Assembly: GCA_016081115.2 (NCBI GenBank) | Contig: CM071933.1 | Location: 60,030,660 to 60,094,659, forward strand | Reading direction: 5' to 3' | Length of the DNA stretch: 64,000 nucleotides | From: Rehmannia glutinosa | Taxonomy: Eukaryota; Streptophyta; Magnoliopsida; Lamiales; Orobanchaceae | Part shown: piece after piece, positions 23,366 to 35,223 of the stretch | Numbering within the stretch: the first letter of the stretch is position 1 | How the letters are laid out: each line of letters opens with the position of its first letter | Made by a program: the position numbers and the translations under genes | The notes under the pieces: model-generated | What the model was told of the DNA's origin: nothing | What the model saw: only the letters and a program-made list of their open reading frames with translations | Databases searched by the model: none

Positions 23366-24479
23366 GATACTCTAGGTGTACAAGCTCAAGAAAGCTCTAT
23401 ATGGATTGAAACAGGCACCTAGAGCATGTTATGATACATTATCTCAATTTCTGACAGATAATGGATTCACCAAAGGCAAAGTGGACGAACACTCTTCAGA
23501 ATTCAAGATGGAGAGAGTATACTGCTTGTTCAAATATATGTGGATGATATCATTTTTGGATCCACAAACAAAGAGCTGTGGATAAGTTCTCAAACCTCAT
23601 GGAAGGAAAATTTGAAATGAGCATGATGGGAGAGCTGACATTCTTTCTAGGACTCAAGTTAAACAGCTGAAGGATAGAACCTTCATAAGTCAAACAAAGT
23701 ACACAAGAGACCTAATGAAGAAATTTGGTATGGAAGAGAAGTCTTCGTGAAAATACCAATGAATACATCGATCAAGATGGACATGGATGCAGGATGGCAA
23801 GCTTGTGGACCAAACCAGATCTGAGCACTTATTGGATCATCGCTTCTATTTAACAAAGAAGCGGGCCGGACATCACCTTTGCGGTAGGTGTATGTGCAAG
23901 ATTTCAATCGCTCCAAAGGAAAGTCACATGACCGCAAATGCTAAGAGAATCTAAGATATTTGAAGGGATGCCATGAAGTTAGCTTATGGTATCCAAAGGA
24001 AGGTGGATTCAAGCTTATTGGTTATTCGAGACTCGACTACGCTTGGATGTAGAGTTGACAGAAAAGTACTTCGTACATGTCAAATGCTTGGAACAGATTG
24101 GTTTCCTAGTTTAGCAAGAAAAAACTCAATAGCCACATCCACAGATTGAAGCCGAGTACATAGTCATGGGCAGGCATTTCTTGAGCCAAGTCTTATGGAT
24201 GAGACAACAATGAGAGATTATGAAATTGAAGAAAAAGAGATTCCAATTATGTGTGATAACACAAGTGTCATTGCAATCACTCAGAATCCTGTGTTGCATT
24301 CAAGAACAAAGCACATTGATGTCAGATATCATTTCATAAGAGATCATGTTGAAAAGAAAGACATCACCTTGGAATATATCTCAACTGATAAACAATTAGC
24401 TGACATATTCACAAAGCCATTATGTGAATCAAGATTTGAAGAGCTTAAGCATGAGCTAGGGTTAATTGAGCTGAGTTGA
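23366..24479 (+). pseudogene. Truncated RT and RNase H of copia element 2
   Basis: Joins directly into YKLKKALYGLKQAPRA, so the RT fingers and the first catalytic Asp motif are deleted. The QIYVDDIIF motif survives near 23540 in a shifted frame, and the RNase H C-terminus is intact from 24195 to the stop at 24479 (CDNTSVIAI, HIDVRYHFIRDHV, LADIFTKPL). This copy cannot encode an active RT. Confidence 0.85.
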
Positions 24480-25024
24480 CACTCAGAAGACTCAATGAGA
24501 AGAAATGAAATGTGAAAAGATGAAAATTGAGCAGATTTCCTGAATCAGCCAAGTGAATCAACCGTGTCGAAAAGTCACCAGTTGTGTCGAGAGTTAGGAC
24601 AAATTTGAGTCGCTATACGTACAGAGAGAAGAAGAGTTGAGTCAGCTAAGGAACAAGCTGAGTCATTTATGAGGTAAGTGACAAAAACGCAGTCGTTTTT
24701 AATAAGCGAGAATGTTTTTAAGGATGACGTCAGCGTAATAATGACAGGTACAGTCAAAAGCTGCACAATAAGCTTATGACTGGATATAAATGCTGCTGCA
24801 TTAAATGCGGGAAATTAAATGCTAATTGCCGTTGATCTTGATAAAAATTTCAAAAACCGAAAGCACGTCCTTTCATAACCCTTATATACCCATTTGTTCA
24901 GTTTCCTCTCTCACTTCAAAAATTGTTCATCTCTCCAAAGCAAGAAAGAAAGTATAGTTTCTCTCAAAACCCTACCAGTCTTCAAAGCAAGTTCGTCAAG
25001 CTTCGTTTGTCAAAAATCACTGAA

Positions 25025-28000
25025 ATGGCACCAGCACATGATTTTACTTAGCTCGCAAAGCAAATCCACACCGGATCAACCGTGGATTTTGAAGGGATGA
25101 TAAAGCAGGGTTCCGATGAAACCCTTGTGAAGAAGATAGCTGATAAGATTGAGAAATCCGGGCTGAAACCCTTTCTCACATTTGAATACCAAATGACGTA
25201 TGTAGAGGAGGTCACCCAGTTCTACGTAAACGCTGAAGTGCAGGACGAAGGGATTAGATCCTCCGTCCACCGTAAGGACATTCTAATCACTGCAAAGGAC
25301 CTTGTGGAGCACTGTTTATTGCCGTCGGAGGGCATGCCGGAGATATATGAAGCAGACGCTGATTTGGTCACTGCATGGAAGGAAGTGGCCAAACCCGAGT
25401 GTGCTGCAAAAGTTGTCTACACAGCTGACAAGAAGCTGTTGAAGGATGATTATCATAAACTACTAGATATAATCGCCAAATGTGTAGACATGAAGTTTGG
25501 AAGCTTCAATCAGCTGTCCAAAACCAAGCTGATCGTCATGGCTGCAATCATGGAGGAAAAGAAGGTCAACTGGGCAAAATTCGTCTACAGCAGACTCTGC
25601 CAGAATGTTGCAAATAAGTCCTTCAAGGACGACGGGTCATTTGGAGGATCTCTGGGCTATGGCCTTGTAATTGGCCACTTGATGGAGGTGAAGAGTGTTC
25701 CTCTTCGACATGGAAAGTCGTTCCATATCAACAAGAAGATGTTCCGAGCAAACCTTTCAGGAGCTCAAAGGAGAGCCTATGCCAAGAGGGCGGATACTAG
25801 CGAGGGGGAATCAACTGATACTGAAGAAACAACTCTTACTTCCCCTCCCAAGAAGAAAGCTGCCCATGTAGCTGCAAAGAAGATAGTTGACCCTGCAGCG
25901 AAGAAGAAAGATGTACCTGCCCCTGCAGCCGAGGCGGAGAAGGAACCTCAAATACCTTCTTCAACAATTAAGAAGAAGAGGACTGCCAGGCTAAGAAAGG
26001 CAGCTCCTCAGACAAAGAAAGATGCACCGGCCCCTACCGCTAAGGAATCTGAGGAAGTCGTATCCGAACCAGAAATTCCTCTGGTAAGGACAAAAAGAAG
26101 AAGACTCACCAAGCGTTGTTGAGCTTGAGAAGACAAATTGAGTCGGCCACTCACCGAAAAGATCTCTCGAGACTGGCACAAGAAGTGCGATCTCGAAATT
26201 ATTGATGAAACGGCCAAGTCTGCTGAGGGCGATCATCGAGGCAAATGGAAGACCCGATTGTGGGCGAGTAATGTTGAGAACAAGAAGCGGCAAAAAAGCG
26301 GATCTTTGAGGCGAACAAAAGAGTTTGCTACCCTCCATTCCTGAAAAGGAAGGGCAACAGGGAGAGGATGAAGATGATGATGTAATCATGTGCTCTCCAT
26401 TATACCCTGACATCCAAAATTGTCTAAGAGCATGGAGGAAATGGAAGTTGAGTCACTCTAGGGTGCAGTTTGAACACCCAGAGTTTATTGATGAGGAAGA
26501 GGAACTCTTCAGGTTTCTTGAAGTTGATACAGTGCTGCAAGCCTTGGATGAGATAACTGTATTAATATGCTGCAAATTCGGAAGGAAAACGAACAGGCTA
26601 GAGCAACTGAGGAAGTAGAGGCTCGTGAGAAAGTCAGCATTTGTCCTCTAACTGGAACCAACGACCATACTCATCCTCATCTTGACATACTCTCAGACAG
26701 TGATGAGGACATGGACCATATTGCTGCACAAGAATAGTTGGACATGCAGCAAGCCATGCGGGAATCCACACTGATGCATGAGAGAGAGCTGATGGAAGGA
26801 CCAGGAGAGTCTTCCAAATCATAGCTGGAAATTGATCTGTTGGGAGTGGTACAACAGATTGCCACTGTTATTGCTGCAACCACTTCCCCAGTTCACTCAG
26901 AAGACAGATCCAATGGAATAGGCAATGAAATTGGGAACTTGGGGACCCAAGTCGAGCCAACCCCTGTTGAAGGTGTCGTACCACCTGCCCCCACGGCTGA
27001 ACACTCAAAGGAAACAGCCGGGAGTTTGGAGCAGAGTGACCCCAACGTAAGTCACTCAGCTGGTGCGCCAGCTGAGGGGGAAACTCCCTCCACTACAGCT
27101 AGGTCAGAGGATGCTTCAGCTGACTCCACCATGAATCTAGGAGGCGAAGTGGAGAAGGAACAAGAAAAGGAAACACAAAGACAAGTTGTCACTTGAAGCT
27201 CGGACGATTGAGAGATCTCTCACCGAAGTGCCAACAGACTCTGCAGTCGAGGACGTTGCTTTGATGTAGTCGAGGCACGGATGGATCTGCCGGGAGTTCA
27301 CACTGGCAATGAAAGTGCAATCCACGAGTTGAGAGTCCCGTGGATGCCATCGAGAAGACCCTAAGGCAGTGCGCTGTCGAAGGGATTGTACAAACCCCGC
27401 CGCGATTGAGAGACTGCAGGAGGTAATGAAGGCTTAAGGGAGGTTGAGACTTCCCTAGGTAAAAATCAAGGAGATAAGAGCATTCCTCGGACCATAATTG
27501 CTTGATTCGAGAGAGCAAATCGGTGCTCTTCATGACTCCCGGATGATCCCGATACAACCTTCCCCGGGATCGGAGATGAAGGCGAGTCTACCCCAACCGC
27601 ACATCAAAAAGACTCGGTGACGCGCTCTACCAAGAAATGCGAGCAAGCCGGACCTCAAGGCTACTCGTCAAACATTCAATTTTGATGATGAGCCAAGCCT
27701 TCAAGACTCATCATCTTCCGATGACGCCGATGGTGCAAACAGGAACACAAAATTCATTTAGCGAATCATCGAGGCCGAAGAAGTCTGCTAAGACGCTTGA
27801 GGCTCGGTCGATTGGCCAAACCACTCACCAAGGCCCAGCTAAAACCGAGTCGTCTGCACAGGCTCCCAAAGCTGCAGCAGACTCCACTCAACCGGGCACA
27901 TTATAGACACGAGTAACCGTGGAATCTATACCATATGTCCGTGATGATGCATTTGAAGAAATTTTCCCTTTCTCTATTGAGCTGCCTGAACTTGATGAAG

Positions 28001-28260
28001 AAACAGCTCGAGAGCAGTGACACTTCAACGTCAGACCTGACCTAGTTATTCCCACAGATACCATCGTCCCAACAAACTTTGATTTTGATGCTGCTTGGCC
28101 GCCAGCTGAGACCGAGGTGACAACTGAGGTACGAGAGGTCTTCAAGACAATCTTTGCAGAGATTGAGAAGGTAGAACGACACCAGGCCACATTGGATATG
28201 CGGCTGGACAACAGGGATGCCAATATTACGGCCGATCTGCGCGGAATAGTGGTTAGACCG
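25025..28260 (+). pseudogene. Third (post-pol) ORF of copia element 2, broken and 3' truncated
   Basis: The ATG at 25025 is followed by an early stop, but the frame from 25082 is open for 346 codons (to 26122). It includes GMIKQGSDETLVKKIADKIE, MTYVEEVTQFYVNAE, LVEHCLLPSEGMPEI, DYHKLLDIIAKCVD and VNWAKFVYSRLCQNVA, then Ala/Lys/Pro-rich repeats (KKKAAHVAAKK-type) and RTKRRR. Later pieces (26325-26618 with EHPEF and EEEELFRFLEVD; 26840-27196, Ser/Thr/Glu-rich; 28117-28260) match element 1 in order. The N-terminal ~220 residues look globular and are the best conserved part between copies; the rest is low complexity. Function unknown. Confidence 0.6.
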
Positions 28261-28261
28261 A

Positions 28262-28324
28262 GACGAATACGCAACGTGGGAGGTGGAAGAAGACATGAGG
28301 AATCAATATCCAGAGCTGTTCTGA
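28262..28324 (+). pseudogene. Ty3/gypsy chromodomain C-terminal remnant
   Basis: In frame from 28271 the translation reads ATWEVEEDMRNQYPELF and stops at 28322-28324. This is the standard end of the chromodomain at the C-terminus of chromovirus integrases. It abuts the copia third ORF with no target duplication or terminal repeat, so it marks a recombination or deletion junction. Confidence 0.8.
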
Positions 28325-28350
28325 AGAGAATTTGGGGACCAAATTCTTTT

Positions 28351-28363
28351 AAGGAAGGGAGAA
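28351..28363 (+). other. Polypurine tract of the chromovirus
   Basis: AAGGAAGGGAGAA immediately before the LTR start TGTGAAGCCC. It follows the chromodomain stop by about 25 bp, which is the normal Ty3/gypsy spacing. Confidence 0.8.
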
Positions 28364-31300
28364 TGTGAAGCCCTCAATTTTTATTCAAGCGTGTACTTGT
28401 TTCACGTATCGTCTTTGAACTATTTGACTATTTTACCGCGTCACTTTGACGGGTAAATATTAATGATAAATATATTTCATATTTAATTTCATTTATTTAT
28501 TACTGGTGATCATAATCATTTATTACTTCTACTTCGCATTTATGATCACTTGAATCGATCATCATTATTATTATTTGTGTATCTATTAGTCACCTTAAGA
28601 TTTTAAGAGACTATTTATTTTAGAGACTTATTCCTTATAGAATTAAAAAATTGATGAGATTTATAAGTGATCAAGGAAATCACTAATTATTTTGGAGATT
28701 GATATTATTCTTCTATTATCATTAATTTTGGGACAAAAAAAAATGGAAATTCCCTAAATACTTCTAGTGGACGTCCAACATGGAATTTTGGTGTAGAAAT
28801 ATCTCCCAACTCTTTTACACATACACCTTATGTATTCATCTTGTGTATTACTTCACCATTAATTCAAACCTATATCTTAGAATTATCCTACAAATTCAAC
28901 CACCCAATTGGTCAAACAAGACAAAAATTTAAATTCCCCCTAAAACATAACTTTTGGCCAATTGTCCCTAACATAGTAGCCTAGGTATTACTTTATTCCC
29001 TAATTTCCTCAATTATTACCCTAACTTATCATCTAACCAACCAAGACAAAAATTTTGTCTCTCTCCCCCTCCCTCAAGTGATCGGCCATTAGGCCAAATT
29101 TAAAAAAAAATCATTTTATTTCACCAACACAAGATTTCTCTAAGTCTTGTATTTTCTCATCCTTCTCTTAAAAATCCTACTACTTCTCTCTACACAAGGT
29201 AAGAAATTTTCTTCTTCAATCTATTCTTATACCTTCTAGCTCACCTCTTTCACCTTCTAATTTAAGTTTAATTTTTGGTTTGAGGTGTACTTAGAAGACC
29301 ACTTGAAGAATATTAGAGCCTTGTGATCACCTTAGCAAGACCTCGAGTTACTTGAGAAGAGAAATTGGACTATAAGGTAACAAATGAGATTTTTTGTACA
29401 TTTTCTTCTTCTCTTCTATTTTCCAAAATTTTGATACTCCATTTTCATTTTTTGGACTTTTAGGGGCTGACCTTAAGAGTTAGTTTAAGAGTGAGCAATG
29501 AGACCCATTTTGAGAACTCTACTAGTCTCATTTCATCTACTACACAAGGTAAGTGTAGTTTTACCCATTTTCTCCACCTCTTTCTTCTTCTCCTTAAATT
29601 TTAACCTCATTTCCTAACTCCAACATTTTTTTTGGTATTACTTGACCTATGGGCTGACCTAAGTCACTTCTCCTTCAAGAGTGATTTATTTCATCTTTCA
29701 CCAACAAGTTCATTTTTAAGGTGGGTGGAAAAATCTTTCCAACTTCTAGGTGTTTTTACTTAAAATGCATGTAGTATTTTGATATTGAGCACTTGAGATA
29801 TATATGTTATGTATTGCATGTTAATTTCTTGTATCAAGTTGAAAATTTCTCAAGTATGACTCAAAAATGCTATTTGTTGAAAAATAGGTGCATACATGTA
29901 CACTTTATTGTGATATTTGGTGAATGCTTGAGTGAATGGACTTGTATATGTATGACTCTTGAAATTTGTATGACTTATAACCTGGAAAAGTCGAGCATAG
30001 TTGATTAAATTTCAATTTTTGGACTTAAAATGCAAAAATGGAAAGTTGGTGGACTTAATTGCAAGAAAATAAAACTTAAGGGACTCTTCTGTAATTTTTG
30101 AGTTTTGGGACTGTACTCAGGTTCAAAAATTATTTTTGGACATTTTAATAAAGCTTTAAGAGTTTTTAGATAAATAAAATCAACCCTTAAAAGCCCAAGG
30201 ACTAGATTGTAAAATTTTAGAAGTTTAAGGGCTATATTGCGATTTTCGAAACTGTATCAGACCCTATTTTTAAAATTTGAAATTTTAACTCTTAAGGGAC
30301 TGTAAATATCATATTTTAAGTGTATTCCAAAAATCCAAGTGTTTAGAGATTGGAAAGTAATTTTATAAAAATTGAGGGACCAAATCTTAAAAGATTAAAA
30401 TTGAGGACCAAAGTGAAATTTCCAGGACTTATGCAGTCCATGCACCTGGAAATACTGATTAACCATAGCATAATTAGATTTTGGACCCAAGGTTCAAATT
30501 TCATAACAATTGGACCCCTAAAAGCCTTAAAGGCGATTATTTCAAAATGGGACAAAAAATGATATTTTCAAGAGTTAAGGGACCTATACCTATTTATTTT
30601 AAAAACTGATTTTTTTCCAATATCCCATTGACCTTAGTGACATTTTCCAACTGGAATCACATTAAAATTCCTTCTGGTTTGTGAGTTCCAATTATTTTAA
30701 ACTTAGGGCCCGAAGTAATAATTTTAATAAATTTGGGGCTAATGTGAGAATTTTATAAAAAAATCGACCTCAAAACTTTAAAAACCTGAATCTATGAACA
30801 ATTTAGAGAATTTAGAAACTGACCTCATAATTTTTCAAGGTCGGGACATTTACTTATTCAATTTTAACCCCAAAAGTATTGGTTTTTACAAAATTGGGCT
30901 AATTGTAAATTTTCTTTTACAAGGACCTAACTCAAATTATTTCACTTTTAAAGAAACATCCCTGGATCCTCTGACTTTTAATAATGATATAAAAGATTTT
31001 TTTTCTTAAAACACCTTGACTTATCGAATCGTCTTGACTGATCAATACGCGATCGCGGGGCGACTTCCTCGTCTTGCGATTTCAAATCTATAACGGGACT
31101 TATATTCCACCTAATCTTTCAAGATATCGAAGATTGCTTATCCTCCCGATAATCATCTTCATCCAAATGACTCTACCAACGCCATAATTGCCACTCGCGA
31201 TTTTCGAAACTTTTCCCGAACTGCTTCCCTGAATCAATAATACTCGACTGCCCGGTTGACTACCTGAACTTGTATTTACTTTCCTGTTTGAGTCAACTTG

Positions 31301-32379
31301 TTGTGTCGAGCTCACAGTCCGAATGGATACGTCGGGGATGGAATCGGGCAGCTTGGCTGCTATTCCACTCTTCCGGCCCCATCGTCCTAATCCCGCAACT
31401 GACGTACGGAGTTGTCCAAGGGAAGCGGGTTATAGTACTTGAGGTATAATCATGATTATGACAAATCCGAGCCTTGCTAGCTCCACAGTGAATTTTGTCT
31501 TTGCCTAAGGAGCGATAAGGTGACAGGTCTTGACCATCTTGCTCGGGGAGTTACAAGGAAGAACGAAGGAATCGCAGTCTGATCCACAGGATTCTGGAGT
31601 TAATCGGGCCTGTTTGGTTGGCGCTACAAATCCGTACGCAACCGCTACTTGTATTGCATTGGTTGGCATTACAAATCCGTACGCAACCGCTACTTGTCTT
31701 GCATAGGATTGGCGCTACAAATCCGTACGGAATCCTCCTGTCTTGCTTGAATCACATAGTGTCTGTGTGACCACGAACTATATTCTTAAAACTGTATAAG
31801 TATATTACTTAAATATATTTATCATGACGCTTGTGGACCGTGTATGAAATCATGCATCATATCTCACGCGTTTTCATACAACTAAATTTCTCGCATTAAC
31901 TATATATATCGCCACACTTGCACACGATCACCTCATCCACTCAGATTTCTGTCTCATCCCCTCCTGTTTTCTAACCTTTAGAAGAGGACTTTGTTGAAGA
32001 TGTTGAACCTACCATGGACTGAATTCCCGTACTCCGCCTGTTGGACTTACTTTCTATTGTTATCAATGTTGTTGGACTTCTTTCTTTTATTTTACTGTTG
32101 TTGGACTCTTTTATTTCTCTTTGCCATTCTGGACTGTAACTTAAGGGCGTAGGACCCTTTGATACTTAAGTTGGTGATATGATGTGTATTTTATTTCCTA
32201 GTTCTGGACTGTAAGTTATTTGGATGTTGTTGGGATATATATGTAATCGTACCGTACTTGTAGTTTTCCGCTGCTTTAGACTCTGTTTCACTTGGGATTA
32301 TTGTATCATTTTTCTAGACTGTTGGGTTTATTTCTGTTTAAATGGTTGATCGTCGTCGTGTCGCGTTTGGGGCGTGACA
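28364..32379 (+). repeat. Long (4.0 kb) 3' LTR of a Ty3/gypsy chromovirus (Tekay-like)
   Basis: Starts TGTGAAGCCC after a polypurine tract and ends GGGGCGTGACA at 32379; both are typical of plant chromovirus LTRs. It has no protein-coding gene. Between 30000 and 31000 there are many degenerate 'gggact.../ggaccaaa...' phrases, and a ~46-bp tandem repeat lies at 31615-31755. The length is at the upper end for plant chromoviruses; Tekay-type elements are the chromovirus group with multi-kilobase LTRs. The partner 5' LTR and internal region are absent, so the boundaries rest on end motifs only. Confidence 0.7.
31615..31755. repeat. ~46-bp tandem repeat inside the chromovirus LTR
   Basis: Three copies of 'ggcgctacaaatccgtacg' start at about 31620, 31666 and 31711, each followed by a 'caaccgctacttgt' or similar tail. 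Confidence 0.85.
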
Positions 32380-33474
32380 TTATATGCATATAAATTAGGA
32401 AATATCATAAATGTTATTCATATTTTATATGTATAGAAATTCGGAAAATTTTATAGATGGTATTGGCCTACTTTATACCAAAAGTGAGTCTATACTATCA
32501 ATTCTATCTATATATAATATATAGATTATAAAAATTATAAATAGTATTTCACTGTAATTAATACTATATCACTATACGTCAGTTCTGTTTATATATATAT
32601 TACAATGATTATGTTGATTCTATACATCATATCTTCATCAAATATATTATTATTTGTTTCAATGACGTTGTTACTTTTTTGTACAATGTAATATTAATTA
32701 ATCAAGTTTTAAATACTAATGACTATTCAAATTTTCCTAAATTGTATAATAATAGTTAAAATAGACGAATTATGATTTTATGTATCTATCTCCATTGAAT
32801 TAACAATTGATTTTGTGCTCACATAATTTTTTGGCAGCTTAGTATTTATGCAACATCCTCTTATAGTTATACTAATTAAATTGCATTAGAGATACACTTT
32901 GATATTGGTGATCCTAAATTTGAAGCATAACCACCAAATATGGCTTCATTTTCACGTTCCCTTCTATTTCTATGTTCATCAAATGTCCCCTCAACATCGT
33001 CAGTATTGAACTTAAATTTTGCACTAAACAAGAGTTTGTATATAAACTATATTATAGACGGATGTTACTTGGTGAGTTCAATAAAAAAAAATATTTGTTA
33101 CTTTTTTTATTATTCCTGATAGTTTTGTTGTATTTTTTCAAGTTGTATTTTGAATTATGATTTTTTTTATTATTCATGATACTAACTCTTTGATTATGTG
33201 AAACTAATTCCAAATTAAACACGTCGATCACTTCTAGAATTTATTTTTTTATGTCGAATAATATATAAAAATAATCGGCTTTTTACGTATTTTTTTAGTA
33301 CGGGTGTTTACGTTATTAGTTAGTGATGGCAAACAACATTCTTTTAAAATTGAGAAATAGTTAAATAAATACTTAGCGATAAACTGATGCTTACCTTGTC
33401 AGATGCCCATGAGGATGCTAATTTAAATATCAGCTCGGTGATTAGTTTTATAATTTTGATTTTTCCTAATATTT

Positions 33475-33921
33475 TTGCAAGGAATTTATTGGAATAACTT
33501 ATTATATTATTCCATTAAAAATTCATTACAAAGCTTAACTAAATATGTTGTCGTATCATTATCTCTTCAAATCATAATTACATTAAAAATTTTGTGCCAG
33601 CGTCTTTCATCCGAATTCGCATATCATTTTAATGTTTTTACACCATTAAATTGTGATATGCGTAATGTGATCAAACTCACTTGGACGGTCAAAATCACCA
33701 ACCCCTATGGCACATTCTTTTTTACGGATGAATGTAGCAAATTTGTCCATGATAACACAATTCCAGATGGTGAAGTGTTGGTTTTCTCTTATCGTGCCTT
33801 CCACGTTTTTTATGTGTCAATATTTTCCAATAATGATGTATGTAAGAGAATTAATGTATACCCTACTATAAATAAAATTTATTTTTATTTACTTTATATG
33901 AATATTTTATTATTAAAATAA
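33475..33921 (+). pseudogene. B3 DNA-binding domain fragment (REM-like)
   Basis: From about 33600 the frame reads LSSEFAYHFN, LTWTVKITNPYGTFFF, ECSKFVHDNTIPDGEVLVF and YVSIFSNNDVCKRI. This is the pattern of a plant B3 domain: Trp, FF, a 'GW..FV.DN' helix, 'GD.LVF', and 'V.IF....C' (family knowledge). The usual GW is replaced by EC, the first ~40 codons have no B3 match, and nothing follows after 33921. B3 proteins of the REM class are nuclear transcription factors. The fragment lies inside the Helitron candidate, so gene capture is the simplest reading; it could also be a decayed host gene. Confidence 0.6.
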
Positions 33922-34039
33922 AGTAATAAATACCAGTTCATGTTAATAGATAGTTTCAATATAAACCAATAAAATAAAATAATAATACACGTGAATAATA
34001 AAAAAATTAATTCATGTGAATAATAAAATAATAATAATA

Positions 34040-34068
34040 CACGTGCAACGCACGTGCGGGATTACTAG
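34040..34068 (+). repeat. Helitron 3' terminal hairpin and CTAG end
   Basis: Palindrome CACGTGCAACGCACGTG, then CGGGATTA and CTAG|T. Spacing and end match the RC/Helitron rule of a short hairpin about 10 bp before CTRR. Confidence 0.65.
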
Positions 34069-34132
34069 TAGTAATAATAATAATATTATTATTATTAATA
34101 ATAATAACCATATTGATAAGAAATATAACTAA

Positions 34133-35000
34133 TGTTGGAAAAACTGGGTTGGTGTATATCGAATGGCTACATAAATTTGAGCAGAGTTTCGGTACGAAAA
34201 CAAAATGTTGAGACAAGAGTTGGACTTTTTATCTTTAAGACAAGATTGCCCAGCTCACGGTACAGAATGCAACAATTGTCTCTCAAGATACAACGACAAA
34301 CAACTTGTGATAGTTGCACTACAAATCGCAAGTACAACGAACACTGTGATGTTTTTGAACTCTCTCTTTTATGGACTTATGTAGAATGAATTTGAAGCGG
34401 GAAATTCGAAATTTTCTGAAGTGATAAAATGAATTATGGGGACTGCTTTATATAGAGATTCTTGTGCCTCTCCAGACTGAGTACAACCCCAGGTTCGGAT
34501 CAATCGTGTCCGTCAGATCGCGCCCTGTGAATCTAAAGTGCCCAATGCGACTATGTGCAATGTGCTCGGGTCTGGGCCCGGGGCCCGGCTCAAATGGTGC
34601 TCCGCAACGTCCTCGGTGCTTTTTGAGTTACCCAAAGGCTAGTCAAAATTGACTTGGTCCACTAGGGTGTACCATAAGGAGCTCCACATGATTACTCCTC
34701 ATTAATGGTGAAGCTCTTTATAAACTAGTCAAACATTTAATATGTTTCCTATGTGGGATATAACTTTCCATATTACCACTCTTTTATATTTCATATATAA
34801 AAGACATTTTAAGTGGCTAACTTCATGGATTTATTTCTCATTCACCCGACATTGGTTTGAGAAATTCAAGATGCTAAACTCATCTACCCGTGGCGTAGAT
34901 TATGTTTATCTCATTTATTTCATACATCAAATAAATGAACTCACTTAAATAATTGGTCAAAATCGGGTCAACACCCAATTTCTTTAAACCAATTTCAACA
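34133..35000 (-). mobile_element. Solo LTR, probably Ty1/copia
   Basis: 868 bp bounded by TGTTGGAAAAAC on the left and CAATTTCAACA on the right, giving inverted ends TGTTG...CAACA. Flanks are ACTAA (34128-34132) and ATTAA (35001-35005), a 4/5 match for a target duplication. On the minus strand a TATATAAAG box lies near 34450, which sets orientation. There is no internal domain, so this is a solo LTR. The superfamily is inferred from end form only. Confidence 0.6.
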
Positions 35001-35223
35001 ATTAATAAGTAAAAACGTTGAACTAGATTGAGGTGAACGGAAATTAGGGGTTAATGAAAAAATTAAAAAAGATCGATTTATTTGGTAATACAGGATTATT
35101 AGAAAAAATAATGGGTAAAATATCTAAATGAGTTTCAATATCACTACCCAACAAAAACAAAACGTATAAAAAAATAACACTTCATCTTTTTCATGATGAA
35201 GGCAATCTGGTTTATCGGATAAT

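Larger units (their letters stand above)
18273..28260 (+). mobile_element. Ty1/copia element 2, sister of element 1, 3' end lost
   Basis: 5' LTR 18273-19812, primer-binding site 19815, gag, protease-integrase, RT-RNase H and the third ORF follow in the same order as element 1 but on the plus strand. No polypurine tract or 3' LTR follows. Similarity to element 1 stops near 28260, where the sequence becomes a Ty3/gypsy chromodomain tail. A pol deletion of about 0.9 kb relative to element 1 falls near 23366. Stops and frameshifts are numerous. Confidence 0.88.
32507..34068 (+). mobile_element. Probable non-autonomous Helitron carrying a B3-domain fragment
   Basis: The 3' end is convincing: a 7-bp stem hairpin CACGTGC-AAC-GCACGTG (34040-34056), then eight bases and CTAG at 34065-34068 followed by T. 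This is the Helitron 3' signature. The 5' end is uncertain; A|TCTATATATAA at 32507 is the best TC start preceded by A, and TCTATACTATC at 32489 is an alternative. No Rep-helicase is present, so the element would be non-autonomous. Confidence 0.45.

Noticed and set aside
32934..33060. Upstream exon of the B3 gene starting MASFSRS
   Set aside because: Does not match the N-terminal half of a B3 domain and no splice sites join it to 33600.
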